Below are positions 1-9,557 of a stretch of 14,717 nt of DNA, one piece after another; position 1 is the stretch's first letter, and each line of letters opens with the position of its first letter. The stretch lies in the NCBI GenBank assembly GCA_011503125.2, contig WWBZ02000042.1, forward strand, positions 1 to 14,717, in the 5' to 3' direction. Source of the DNA: Botryosphaeria dothidea (Eukaryota > Ascomycota > Dothideomycetes > Botryosphaeriales > Botryosphaeriaceae). A model generated the notes under the pieces. It did no database searches and was not told the DNA's origin. It saw nothing but the letters and a program-made list of their open reading frames with translations. The translations under genes were made by a program, and so were the position numbers.

Positions 1-222
1 TCCACGATGCCAGCCGGGAAGGGCGTGCGCTCTCGCAATGGTGGATATGATGGTGAAGGGTTGGAGGCGCTTGATCAGGGCATCTCTTTCGTGCTCAATG
101 CTGGGGTTGAGATGGTCCCGGAATGTTTCGGCATCGACGGCGTGGGACAGGTGGGCAAACTTTGGGGCGGCAATGCCCTGGTAGTCGTCAAGAATGGCGA
201 GACGGATCTTCGATACGGACAT
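1..222 (-). CDS. D-isomer-specific 2-hydroxyacid dehydrogenase-like protein, N-terminal fragment (runs off the window)
   Basis: The minus strand opens with an ATG at 222 and reads MSVSKIRLAILDDYQGIA, followed by a stretch containing FRDHLNP and ending near ISTI. This layout (a short beta strand, DDYQ, a variable segment, then IST.RERTPFP) is what I know from the N-terminal part of fungal D-2-hydroxyacid / phosphoglycerate dehydrogenase-like proteins, NAD-dependent enzymes that reduce 2-oxo acids. The Rossmann NAD-binding domain and catalytic Arg/Glu/His lie beyond position 1, so the substrate cannot be judged. The reading frame breaks at 37-38: RERTPFPAGIV is read only one frame away, as if one A/T base were extra in a two-base run. 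The start is chosen because it is the first ATG and the protein begins directly with the conserved beta strand. Family assignment is an inference from about 70 residues. Confidence 0.6.
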   Translation of the reverse strand, partial: MSVSKIRLAILDDYQGIAAPKFAHLSHAVDAETFRDHLNPSIEHERDALIKRLQPFTIISTIARAHALPGWHRG

Positions 223-1083
223 GATTGGTGTCGTTGTTGAGACCCTTTCGTTGGCAGGCGTGCGAAAGCAGGTGGTGATGAAGTCATGGGAGGTGGGGTT
301 CGGAGGAGGGTGGGTATTTGTGTTTCGGAAGCGGTTACCAAGCGGACGGCTCGGGCCCCGAAAATACTTAGACCAATCCTCGATTTGAATTTAGAGAAGG
401 TTGAGGGGTGAGTTCCTTGCGTGATGAGCCGGTTCGTCACTTTTGTCGACTGATACCAACGAATCGGCGTGTTAAGTCTCTGTGAACCTCCGTCTCCCAA
501 AAAAAAAAAAAAACCCCCCAGATGCCGTACCCAACGATGCTGGGATATATATCGCAAGTAGAGCAAATGCGATTTTTCATTATTTGAAATGCGTTCGAGG
601 AAGGGTTTGCACGCCCATTTCCAAACTCAGCATCGTGTTTGTACGATTTTCTGACTAAGGCTATATCCCGCTTCATATACTGTATTGGAACAAACAACGG
701 CTGATGGTGGACAAAATTGACTTGACAGCACACATGAGGTCGAGAAATCCATATCAAAATTAAACGCAAGATTGTGTGGTCTCTGGATCTACATCGTGCT
801 CAATCTGAGGCATTGGATTTGCCACTCTACTAAAATTATCGCACGAACTTTGAGCACATGTACTGCCGTTCTGGGACTAGCGCAACGTCTTCCACCCCCG
901 CATTTGATGATCCAGGGGCCCAGCCCTAAACTCGCCTCAGCTCGCGCCCGTCAAGTCTGTAACTTGACAACTGAACACCATCTCTTTTGTTCCCGGCATC
1001 CTGTTTCTTCTTGACATCATCCCAAAAGATCGCTGTGGACTAGTCATTGACTGAGCGACGATCTCCCGCGACTCCGTTCGACC
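223..1083. other. Intergenic region between two divergent genes
   Basis: This stretch separates the minus-strand dehydrogenase start (222) from the plus-strand start at 1084, so it should hold both promoters. I find no convincing coding region: the short open frames have no recognisable motif and no splice-supported extension. A CCAAT box-like sequence occurs at 373-377, about 150 bp upstream of the minus-strand ATG. The sequence before 1084 is C/T-rich, as is common in filamentous fungal promoters. The A15C6 tract at 499-519 is listed separately. No tRNA-like fold or transposon terminal repeat was noticed by eye. Confidence 0.55.
499..519. repeat. A15 homopolymer followed by C6
   Basis: Fifteen consecutive A (499-513) are followed directly by six C (514-519) and preceded by CCC. 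It is the longest homopolymer in the window. It could be a simple slippage tract, or the poly(A) end of an old retroposed copy, but no target-site duplication or recognisable element body was seen next to it. Its exact length is doubtful given the many homopolymer irregularities in this sequence. Confidence 0.8.
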
Positions 1084-1808
1084 ATGCCAAACACCGAGTT
1101 TCGGACTGAACCACAATGCTTGGGTGCTGCTGTCCGCTGATAGCGGCTACTCCATGTGCAACGACCTGAGCCGCTTCACCAATTTGAGGGCCATCAAGCC
1201 GCTGCAGACATCCGATGTCTCCAGGCGCCTGAAGTTCGCCTACGCCATTGGTGACGTCAGACTCCGAATCCAAACTGTCGGCGAGGGAACAGGAGAGCTC
1301 GCCCTGAGAGGAGTCCTTTATGTCCCTGACCTCGTGTACAACATTATCACCGGAAGCTCCCTAATCGGCATTGGTTCGCCCTTTGAGGAGGGAGCCATCG
1401 ACACTACGAATGGAGGCCAAATGGTCCTCCGATAAAGAGAAGAATCCCCGCATTTTGTTCCCTTCGAGCCAGGAGAAATCGAGTGGCCTTTCGTACCTGC
1501 AGCTCTCGGACGAGTATTCTGCCCTGTGGCCTGAGGATACCCCCACCGAAGGCCGACCGTTGTTGCTGTCGCTTACCGTCTCCGCGCGCGGCAATCCTGT
1601 TTTCAAAGGCGCCACCTTCTTGCGCCATGACGAACTCGCTGTGACGACCAATGGAAGCAACGCTTCTGATGGAACTCTTTCTCCGACGAACGAGAAGGAG
1701 AAATTCGGTACCGCTGCGCTTGTCCACCAGCTTTGGAACAAGCATGCCACTTTAGAGTCCGAGGTTGCCAGTCTACGCGAGAAAGTAGAAAAAGGCTGGT
1801 CTGGATAA
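1084..1808 (+). CDS. Retrotransposon-derived 'TNT 1-94-like' beta-barrel domain protein (stand-alone, frame-broken)
   Basis: The region reads as a protein of about 240 residues related to the copia-type Pol beta-barrel domain that occurs as a stand-alone protein in many ascomycetes. The family landmarks are AWVLLSADSGYSMCND (W at 1121, the DSG triad at 1139-1147), then IGDVRLRI, then LRGVLYVPDLVYNII (about 1300-1350), the strand that precedes the GAG pre-integrase region in full elements. No integrase, reverse transcriptase or zinc knuckle follows, and no LTRs were seen. The C-terminal end (LWNKHATLESEVASLREKV) looks like a short coiled coil. The frame shifts at AA 1115-1116 and near CC 1429-1430, each as if one base were extra; with both allowed the length is divisible by three. 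The ATG at 1084 has a good context (ACCATGCC). Function is unknown: a domesticated remnant or a decaying fragment are both possible. Confidence 0.55.
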
Positions 1809-2328
1809 ATAGATGAGAACCGCCATCGAGGTAAGCCCAGCAAGAAACTACATTTGAAGCCTCAGCTGGATTGACAACAGAAGAGAAGGCCACATCTTTC
1901 CATCGACAACGGCCAGCGCATTATTCGGAGTTGGCGTCATGCATTCATATCAGATTCAAAATTTAAAATATCCAGGCGACGGCAAGCCATGACAGATATC
2001 CAGCACAGATCAAGGTCTCCGTGCGACATCCATATAATTTTCAACTTTACTTTCATTCTCAAATCGTCCATTGTGTTTTTCCCCCTGCGGATCAGATACA
2101 GTAACCTACGACATTGATCAAATATTCCTCAGTCCGCTCGAGGAAACAGGGTCCACCATCTACTGCTCTCTCAAAGCTTTCTCGGCGCAATCGGCTAAAA
2201 GGAGTATTAGCGAGACCTCTATTTTGTTTTCGCGAGCGTTCAAACTCACCTGGGGCTTAGGCACGGTGTCGATATGCCCAGCTATCTTCACAAGCGTGAT
2301 GTCGCCAGTACTCATCTGGTTATTGTAC
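1809..2328. other. Intergenic region between convergent genes
   Basis: This 520 bp lies between the 3' ends of the beta-barrel gene and the aldo-keto reductase gene, so it should hold two terminators or polyadenylation regions. An AAATAA-like A-rich stretch occurs shortly after 1960 and a T-rich stretch near 2035-2060. The open frame across 2071-2328 shows no recognisable motif and continues into the antisense of the reductase, so I do not call it a gene. Confidence 0.5.
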
Positions 2329-3485
2329 TTAGTGGACCCCGTCAAACTCAAACAGAAAGTTCATCGGGAACCCGATATCAAACGGCTCGGCGTTCTCGAT
2401 CTCTTGGATCTCCTCGGCGCTGAGCTGGATGCTTAACGCCTCGATGTTGCCCTTCAGGTGCTCGATCTTGCGCCCGCCGACAATGGGGAAGACGTTTCGG
2501 GGACTTGTGCATCACGTACGCCAGCGCAATCGCCGTCAGATGCACGCCGCCCTTGCGCTTCGCGATCTTGTCCAGGGCCTCGGCCACCCGCTTGTCCTTC
2601 TCTCGCTGTGGGAACATCTTCCGGCCTTCTTCCTGCTTGGCCAGCTGCTCCTCGGTCTTGAAGAGACCGCCGCCTAGCGCGTTCCAGGGCGCCAGCGCCA
2701 TCCCTTCGTGCTGCGCCATCGGGATGATGTCGCGCTCGAAGTCGCGGTCGGCCGCGCTCCACCGCCCCTGGTACACGCTGAAGGGCGTGAGCGCGTGGTC
2801 GCGCGCGTACTGGTTGGCCTGCGAGACGACCCAGGCGGGCGTGTCACTGATGCCGAGGTAGAGGATCTTGCGGCTGCGACGAGGTGGTGCAGCGACCGCA
2901 TGACCTCCGGGATGGAGGTGGAGAAGTCCCACCAGTGCAGGTAGAGCTGTGCGGGGGGTTGCTGTCAGTCGTCTGTTTCGGGCGAGGGGAGAGAAAACCA
3001 CATACAAGGTCGATGTAATCCGTCTTGAGCTTCCGCAAGCTGGCGTCGACGGATACCTTCAAGCTTTTGCTGTGGTTGCCCTGGTAGTTGGTCTTGATCT
3101 TCTCGCCGCCCTTGCCGGACGGGAAGTAGGTCGTGTACTTTGTGGCGATGACGAGTTGGTCGCGGTTCTTGCGCTCTTGCATCCAGTCGCCGAGCCACTC
3201 CTCGCTCTCCTCGCCCTGGTCTCGGGGATTTTCAGCATTTGATACTGCAACTGGTAATAGTGTGAATCCTACAGTTGTTGGCGGTGTCGATGAAGTTTCC
3301 ACCCGCGTCGATGAAGAAGTCCAGGATCTCGTAGGTCGTCTTCTTGTCACATTTGCCCATGAATGCCTCCCTGGAAGATTGTGGGTGAGCAAGGTGTCGG
3401 GATAATTGAACCGGAAATGCGCTATTTACCAAGCGTTGCCAAAGTTCATGGCTCCGAGACACAAAGGAGAGACTCTGACACCAGC
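2329..3485 (-). CDS. Aldo-keto reductase, aryl-alcohol dehydrogenase (AAD) type, N-terminus missing
   Basis: An NADP-dependent aldo-keto reductase of the fungal aryl-alcohol dehydrogenase group, which reduces aromatic or aliphatic aldehydes in the cytosol. Exons on the minus strand: about 3485-3430, 3370-3273, 3220-3006 and 2946-2329. Introns are 59, 52 and 59 bp, all GT-AG and in phase. The catalytic tetrad is visible: Asp and Tyr in DTANNYQ (Tyr codon split by the second intron), Lys in IATKYTT and His in [30 protein letters not shown] and the C-terminal FPIVGGRK are family signatures, and the stop is at 2331-2329. Two frame breaks occur: one base apparently missing at 2872-2873 and one extra in the run 2495-2497; they cancel, giving 316 codons from the ATG at 3449. 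Homology ([13 protein letters not shown]) begins upstream of that ATG, but an in-frame TGA at 3491-3489 stops it. Family members are usually about 30-40 residues longer at the N-terminus, so the 5' end is truncated or unresolved. Confidence 0.88.
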
Positions 3486-3530
3486 GCATCAGCCAACGCA
3501 TCATAACGGCCAAACGAATAAGATTTTGAG

Positions 3531-5298
3531 ATGGCACAAAAGTGGCTCTCGAGATGTCAATGCGCAAAATTCTGGGATGCAAATGGCCCTAAGTGGTACC
3601 CAAGGCGCCTTCTTGACATTCAAAATGTGAAGCGCAACATCTCGGCACAAAACGAAGAAAGCAATTTTCCGAGCGCGGAGAATGAGGGCCTGAATGAATC
3701 AACTGTCCGTCTCGTCGAAAGCCAGCTTTGCGATTTGGAAACACAACAGAACGACAGATATGTGACACTGAGTCACTGCTGGGGAAAACCTGAGAACGTC
3801 AAAAATCATCTGAAGCTCACCGTCGATAACGAAGAGAAGTTATCCACAAACGGAATCCAGTTGGGTGCGTTTCCGGAAACTTTTAGAGATGCCATTCTAT
3901 TTGCTTCTCGGCTTGAGAAAGTGGGCTACATCTGGATCGACTCTCTGTGCATTAAGCAGAGAAATGCTTCAATCGACGACGGCAAAGATGCTCAGAGAGA
4001 CTGGCTGGAGCAGTCTCGGGTCATGGATAGAATTTACGGCAAATCCTTCTTGAACATCGCTGCTACTTCCGCCGAGGATGGAAACGGAGGACTTTATCTG
4101 AACCATCGACCCAAACACACTTGGATGATTGGTGTATCTGAATCTTGAGCGATGTATCCATGATCACGTCCCTGGAGAAGAATGCACTACCTGTGCCAAG
4201 AGATGGAAGCTCATTGACGTGTCTTTTGGCGTGATTTGGACAACGCGCCCTTGAATCGCCGCGGGTGGGTGGTACAAGAGAGGTGCTTGGCCTCAAGGGT
4301 TCTGCACTTCTGTGTCGGTCACGTAGTCTGGGAGTGTTGTGAATTCAATGGCGTCGAGGGACATCCTGCGGAGATACCAATCTTCGACACCAAAAACGAG
4401 CAAATCCAGGAAAGAAGCGGCTTGAAGAGTTCCAATCCCGAAATTGCACGCCAGCGCTTGATGACACTTGCCAATCAGGGACACAAGGGCCCAGCCGACC
4501 TCTACCTCTACGAGTTCTGGAAGAACATTGTGGATACGTATTCTCGAACACAGCTCAGTTTCTCCAACGACAAGCTCATTGCACTTTCAGGAACTGCAAG
4601 ATGGTTTTCCACGCACACGAAGTCCAAGTATGTCGCCGGGATGTGGGAGCAGTATCTTGAGTGCCAGCTTCTGTGGCGGGTGGAACCAGTCTACAAGAAC
4701 GGCGCTTTTCTGAGAAATGTGATTTCCAGACGCAGACATGATAGAGCACCCTCATTCTCTTGGACATCCATAGATGCCCCTCAGGGCATCGTTTACGGTG
4801 AGGCCGCAAAACTACGTTGCTGGGAAGGGAGCAGCGCTCCTTTTCAAAGTAGTGGATTGGTGCGTTGAGCTGTCCGATCCGGCAAACGAGTTTGGCTTGA
4901 TCCAAAATGGCTGCGGTTATGTCCAGCTTGAAGTGCACTACCTGAAGAGAATCAAACTCCAAGAGCTGGAACCTTCTTATAGGGTCCTTTATGGCTGGCT
5001 TCTGGACGACGATCCGTTCCTCGAGTTCCATCCCAATGTCTTCCTAGATGCACCAAAAATCGACAAAGGTATCTTCTCCGAAGAAGCGGAGATATACTGT
5101 GTACCTGCCGCCTGGGAGGGACGGATAGACAGACATGCACAGCACCTTGTGTGCTTTCTGTTGAAGCTTACAGGCGCCCAAGAAGAGCATTTGACGTTCA
5201 GGCGGATTGGCTTAACCAAGCTTTCAGATTTTTTAGAGCATCTGACGCAGGAGTTTCTGTTGAAGGAGCGGATGACGCAGAGAATCCTCATAATGTAA
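3531..5298 (+). CDS. HET-domain (heterokaryon incompatibility) protein, frame-broken
   Basis: A HET-domain protein, the class that triggers cell death when genetically different hyphae fuse. The diagnostic blocks appear in order: WYPRRLLDI (residues 22-30), RYVTLSHCWG (76-85), FPETFRDAI, YIWIDSLCIKQ (133-143), MDRIYGKSFLNIAA (165-178) and RRGWVVQERCLASRVLHF (about 244-261), followed by a variable C-terminal region. No intron is needed. The frame changes four times: one T apparently missing at 4121-4122, at 4129-4130 and at 4224-4227, and one extra A at 4808-4811; the corrected length is 589 codons plus stop. Between the second and third blocks the restored frame holds a C..C pair (EECTTCAKRW). 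Relatives usually have 100 or more residues before the WLxxC segment; here a stop lies 9 bp before the ATG, so the 5' end looks truncated. It diverges from the reductase and converges on the ankyrin gene. It may be intact with sequence errors, or a pseudogene. Confidence 0.88.
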
Positions 5299-5560
5299 AT
5301 TGGATGCATCCCCTCCAATGTCTAAAAAGCTCCATAAGGATCTGCCGAGCAACAAGGTCTGAGATAAACTCCAACATAGAATGACAGCCAGAATTTATCA
5401 GCTCAGAAAAAGAGGAAGCATCCCACATATACGGAAAACGAGTAAAGACAATATACTTAAGAATTTAGTGTTCCAAAACTCGCACCCACACAGGTTCGCC
5501 GGGTAACTTCTGGTAAACAGTTTGCGCGCCCAAAATCGCATGCACTGTCCATCATCTCAT

Positions 5561-8194
5561 TCAAAAACGCTCAGCCATATGAGTGCCAATACCCCAAGAG
5601 TCACAAGCCTCCTGCGTCATGACGTTGGAAGCCCACTCTAGCGCTTCTTTTGGCGTGTTCAGGAACCCGTCCTGCCAAAGCTGATACGCTGCCCATTTGC
5701 GAATACTCAAGTCCTCTGCGAAAATCGGTGGTATTAAATGACCAGGATAAGAAATGTGCTCATGATGCGTGCAAGAGGGGCTATCTGACCAGTTCCTGCA
5801 CAGTTGACCGTCGGTATGGTTACGTATGAGCGTATGATAGCTGTAATCCCCAAGGTTAGAGCTTTGGAAAATGTCAAACGGGAAGCGGAAGACTCGGTCC
5901 CGTTCAGCTTGGCCGCAGAGGGAGCATCTTAAGTCGAACTTCTCTTTTCCAAATGCATCCTCTGTCAAGATCCTTGGTTGGTATGGCTTCCCCAGAGCAT
6001 CGTCAATTTGCGCAAAATCTGGGGTTTGGATTTTCGCTGCGGCGTCCCCACGTTCGAGTAGATTTCGGATGTCAAGCTTGGCTGACACCATATGATCCAA
6101 CTTCCAGGCATCAACGCAGCGTCGAATGGCGTCCAAATATTCCCAATCGCTCAGGTCTAGCTTGGCGTCTGACTGAATAAGTCGCACAATAACGTCGACA
6201 ATGTCCTCGGGCCTGTGGGGGAGTGGAAACAAGTAGCAAGATGACAGTCTTTGGAGAAGTCTTTTAAGAACATTATTTCCTTGTTTCTGGACAGTGGCCG
6301 CGTCTGCACCGGCATTGAGAAGAAGCCTGAGCACTTTGACCAGATCCGCATGAGGTACGGCAATGGAGGCTAGAATTAATGGTGTAAACCCATCGCTGTC
6401 GACTTCTTCGATGTTGCAGTTGTTGACCATATACTGCAGGACGTCGTAATCTATTTGAATGAATTGAAAGGTACTAATGTAAACCAAAGAGCACAAGTTT
6501 CAGTCTCCATAGGCGAAACTCCGGGTATTAGTGGCCGGCTTTTGTATGTATCATATTCCTCGGTGTCGCCATATCTAGCAAGCAGTCGTAGTGCTTGAAG
6601 CGCCTCCGGGCCTTTGGGGTAAGCTTTGCTGTTTGTAGCGTCCTCCATAAAGGAAGCATTTCAAAGCAGATTTGCCATCACTGGGGAGATCAGCGGTTAA
6701 ACACTACCCAGGACTAAGCTGATTTGCCTCACCTGCTGCATCACATCGGATCTGCTCCTTCGGAGAGTAGTAGCTCACAAATATCAAAATTGAAGTTCCA
6801 CATCGCATGCTACGTAAGTCAGCAATAATCCACCACTAGATAGGGTATACCTACGAAAAGCAGAGAGTCGCCAAACTCATCACGATCTCGTGCAGAAATA
6901 TGACGTTCAGCGAGAATCTTTCTGACCGTGCAAATATCTCCAACTTCTATAGCGGATATTGTAGGGGAGTCTTGGGGAAGTACTCCAAACGTGCAGAGCA
7001 CGGGGACACACATTGGGCTCATGATGGTGGGGCCAGTAAAAGCCGCGGCTAAGCCGTGGATGTCGAAATCGATGTTCGGCTTAGGGATGAATAGGAAGCG
7101 GAACCCTGAGTAGTCGTAGGTAACAGATGAACAACTGGCCGATGAGCTCCTGGAAACAACCAAGCGGAACCGTCCAGAGGGAAGTTGAGCGGATATTTCC
7201 ACCTCATCATCAGGTAATCTGGTTCCTTGCCGCCGAGAGATGGTACTATTTGCATTCTTTCCATCGTATGCGACGTGTTGGTAAGATCTCTGGACAGACA
7301 ATGGCTGCAATGGTCGCCTTGGACCCAGAGACTGCAAGCGCCCCACACTTTCCAGTTCCGCTTCTTGAGAAGCCAGTCTGTGGGAGCCAATGAGAAGTGA
7401 CTTGAACCCATCTTGCATCCAATTAAAATCTGCCGCAGCTGCCTTCCTGAATGAGTCAAGAAGCAAAGAGCTCATCTGCTGGTGGACAACCTCGAGGGCC
7501 ATGGCCGCTTTCCTTGCGGACCCGCTTTGTATGACGACGCATGTTTCATAGTGAGCCGAGATACTTGTTTGCACATGGTTTAGATGTGTGTGTAGCCAAT
7601 TCTCTGCGTTGTTTACAGATGCAGCAACATCGACGCCGGCCTGCACCTGCAATCGGAGACTGCGGTCCAGTGAGCTCGTTACAATAGCATCGTTATGCCT
7701 AACATTTGTCAGTCGAGCCGATCGCCCAAGTAGCTGAAGTGTATGCAATATACCGTCCGATGAGTGTCAAAACGGTGTTGAACCGCGCGATATGGATATC
7801 CAACCTGTCCGCCAATCTTTTGATATCCTCTTCCCTGAACGTGTACCTGATTCTTCTCCAAAATACGTGTGGCTGAGGGATCTGACTTGTGTATCAATGC
7901 TCCCAGTCTCTTGCGAAGGTCTTGAAGATCCTTTGCACTTTGCTGGAGAGCACTGCACTTAAGCCGGAAGGCGTTCTGGTTCTGTTCGCGGAGTGTGGAA
8001 TGGGAATAGGTGAGTTGCAGGTTTTGGATTTGGCGCATGAGAGACTCGAAGAGGGCCACCTGGCCGTTGATTCTCAGGATCTCGTCGGGGGCATTGTGCA
8101 TGGTGGAAACCAGGCTGCCGACTTCCCGAGCTGCTTTGATGGCGATATCGATAAGGCTGATGGCAGCTGCTGCGGTAGAAAACGGGTCCGCCAT
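5561..8194 (-). CDS. Fungal N-terminal (STAND-type) domain protein with ankyrin-like repeats and a C-terminal Cys/His patch
   Basis: Four exons: 8194-7754, 7698-6855, 6809-6745 and 6680-5561. Introns are 55, 45 and 64 bp (donors GTATAT, GTAGGT, GTGATG). The N-terminus MADPFSTAAAAISLIDIA with a helical, partly coiled-coil segment to about residue 150 matches the domain that heads many fungal NLR/STAND and ankyrin proteins. The middle is poorly conserved. From about residue 386 ankyrin-type units appear (IEVGDICTVRKIL, DEFGDSLLFHAMW, ICELLLSEGADP, then VDSDGFTPLILAS and VLRLLLNAGAD). Near the end CSLCG (702-706), QLC and SCTHHEH (about 752-758) form a possible zinc-binding patch. No NACHT or NB-ARC P-loop is seen. 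Frame breaks: an extra base in 7833-7835 and in 6632-6634, a missing base at 6486-6488; the corrected length is 822 codons plus stop. The GTGATG donor is chosen because the nearby GTGAGG donor leaves an in-frame TGA. Role unknown; a regulatory or non-self recognition role is only suggested by domain class. Confidence 0.82.
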
Positions 8195-9222
8195 GTTGCA
8201 TACGGAGGTCTGGACCTGGAATGAGGGATGAGCGATGCTAGCAGAGCGATGAAAACATTTGAGGCTGCGGAAATGCGGGGATGTCAGTCGAGGTAGGCTT
8301 CGGTTTTTAGTCTCGTCATATCTTCTTGTTCACGTTTCACATGGCTATGCTGTGGCTTAGCACCAAAGACAGGTGTGAAAGCGTGATTGGATCCGTCACG
8401 CCAATTTGCTGCACAATTGTCTGTGCCTGTCAGCCTGGGAGTTGTCATAACCAGCGAATCTTCGAGCTGGCAGGACTTTAGGACGTCATGGTGCAGAAGA
8501 CGGCAGATCCACGTTCGAGATCTCATGTCTAGTCAATGAGCCACGGGAAGAAATCCGTAGAAAATAGAAATTTGCTATCCATATACTCCGAGCAGGTAGT
8601 GCTATTTTTGGTGTAGGACGCGGACTTGGGAAGAGTGTGGATTAGGCTGTGGCAGAAATGACATAAGATGCGGCAGAAGCCCTACAAAGTCCTTCAGAAA
8701 AATTGCATGGGACATCTCCAAACTCCGAGGCTGGAACACGATGCCAGATATCTAAAAACAATTTGCGCCAAATATACTTAGCTGTGGCTAACTAGCACCA
8801 AATATGACTGAAGTTGGACTTTACGGGCTCCATTTACCTGTACTCTCACACGGGTGATGATCTGTCTTCAATGACTATTTGATGAACTACAACCATGCAT
8901 TCAGAATGTCAATTTATATGAAATCGGTGTCATTATATACTCGGAAGTGGATGTAGCTGCCCGGACATCGTTTTTCTGCATTCTTCTGTATATTCGCTCT
9001 TTAGGGGCCCGATTCCCATTTCCAGTACAATGCGAGTTGCTTTTACATTTTATAGCCTCTTGTATGACAGGAGAAGGGAGAAAAAAGCACTACATATCTG
9101 TTTGTTTCTCTCTTTTCCCAACAGCGGCATCTTCAACATCCGAGCGGGAAATCCAAAAAGGCCTTCAGATGCAAAGATGTACGTTCCGCCGGTCTCGCAC
9201 GCTTGTACATGTAGATATTACG

Positions 9223-9234
9223 GCGGGGGCGGAG
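9223..9234 (+). promoter_or_regulatory. Two adjacent CreA-like carbon-repression motifs
   Basis: GCGGGG (9223-9228) and GCGGAG (9229-9234) both fit SYGGRG, the binding consensus of the ascomycete catabolite repressor CreA, and lie side by side about 430 bp before the monooxygenase ATG. Such hexamers occur often by chance; only the adjacency makes the pair worth listing. Confidence 0.25.
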
Positions 9235-9384
9235 GACAGCACTGTAGGTGCGAAACACGGAGAGATCTTCAACTGATTGGGTGTGTGTTTATTACATCTC
9301 CACAATTGTGCATCAGTGCACCGTTTTGCCCCGCATAAACCCCCGAAGGTGGGACAGCTTTACTGAGGTACGAGGACTCCCGTC

Positions 9385-9401
9385 CAACGGATCATCCGTT
9401 G
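9385..9401. promoter_or_regulatory. Perfect 17-bp palindrome containing a CGG-N5-CCG Zn2Cys6-type site
   Basis: CAACGGAT and ATCCGTTG form perfect 8-bp arms around a single central C. The inner part is CGG ATCAT CCG, the inverted CGG-triplet arrangement bound by dimers of fungal Zn(II)2Cys6 transcription factors. It lies 262 bp upstream of the monooxygenase ATG and about 1.19 kb from the start of the ankyrin gene, so the monooxygenase is the more likely target. No Zn2Cys6 regulator gene is present in the window. Binding is inferred from symmetry and triplet content only. Confidence 0.5.
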
Positions 9402-9441
9402 CCGACTCCGAGAACCTGCATTCACACCGTAGAAATGCCCG

Positions 9442-9452
9442 CCGATAAACGG
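9442..9452. promoter_or_regulatory. Everted CCG-N5-CGG repeat, possible second Zn2Cys6 half-site pair
   Basis: CCG ATAAA CGG lies 41 bp after the palindrome. Everted CCG/CGG triplets are also recognised by some Zn2Cys6 proteins. The following bases contain GTAGGCG twice (in the 9455-9480 segment), so several GC triplets are clustered here. Alone it would be weak; its place next to the palindrome raises it slightly. Confidence 0.28.
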
Positions 9453-9551
9453 TTGTAGGCGGTAAAAAACCGGTAGGCGACGCGTCCTTTGAGATGTTGT
9501 GAAACAATTACCTGCCCGGAGCGAATGGTTTAAGGGGATAGTGGCTCCAAC

Positions 9552-9557
9552 TATAAA
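9552..9557 (+). promoter_or_regulatory. TATA box of the monooxygenase gene
   Basis: TATAAA (with G following) lies 106 bp before the ATG at 9663, a normal distance for a fungal core promoter with a 5' leader of about 70 to 80 bases. It is downstream of the palindrome and on the coding strand of the gene. Confidence 0.5.

Noticed and set aside
2429..2944. Several open frames on the plus strand across the reductase
   Set aside because: They are antisense shadows of a GC-rich exon whose minus-strand reading has clear aldo-keto reductase motifs.
3245..3272. A 28-bp intron (ending TTGCAG) in the aldo-keto reductase
   Set aside because: Too short for splicing; extending to the AG at 3221 gives 52 bp, a CTGA-like branch point and the family-typical [11 protein letters not shown] junction.
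4121..4235. An intron in the HET gene between the second and third conserved blocks
   Set aside because: The segment codes in a shifted frame for residues expected there (LIDVSFWRDLDNAPLN), so it is coding sequence with frame breaks rather than an intron.
6741..6743. In-frame TGA as a nonsense mutation in the ankyrin gene
   Set aside because: It disappears if the intron starts at GTGATG (6744), which also restores reading phase into exon 4.
8947..9338. Two overlapping plus-strand frames with a Cys-rich HACTCRYY segment as a small secreted protein
   Set aside because: No signal-peptide-like start in the same frame, no splice support and no recognised relative; kept only as part of the intergenic note.
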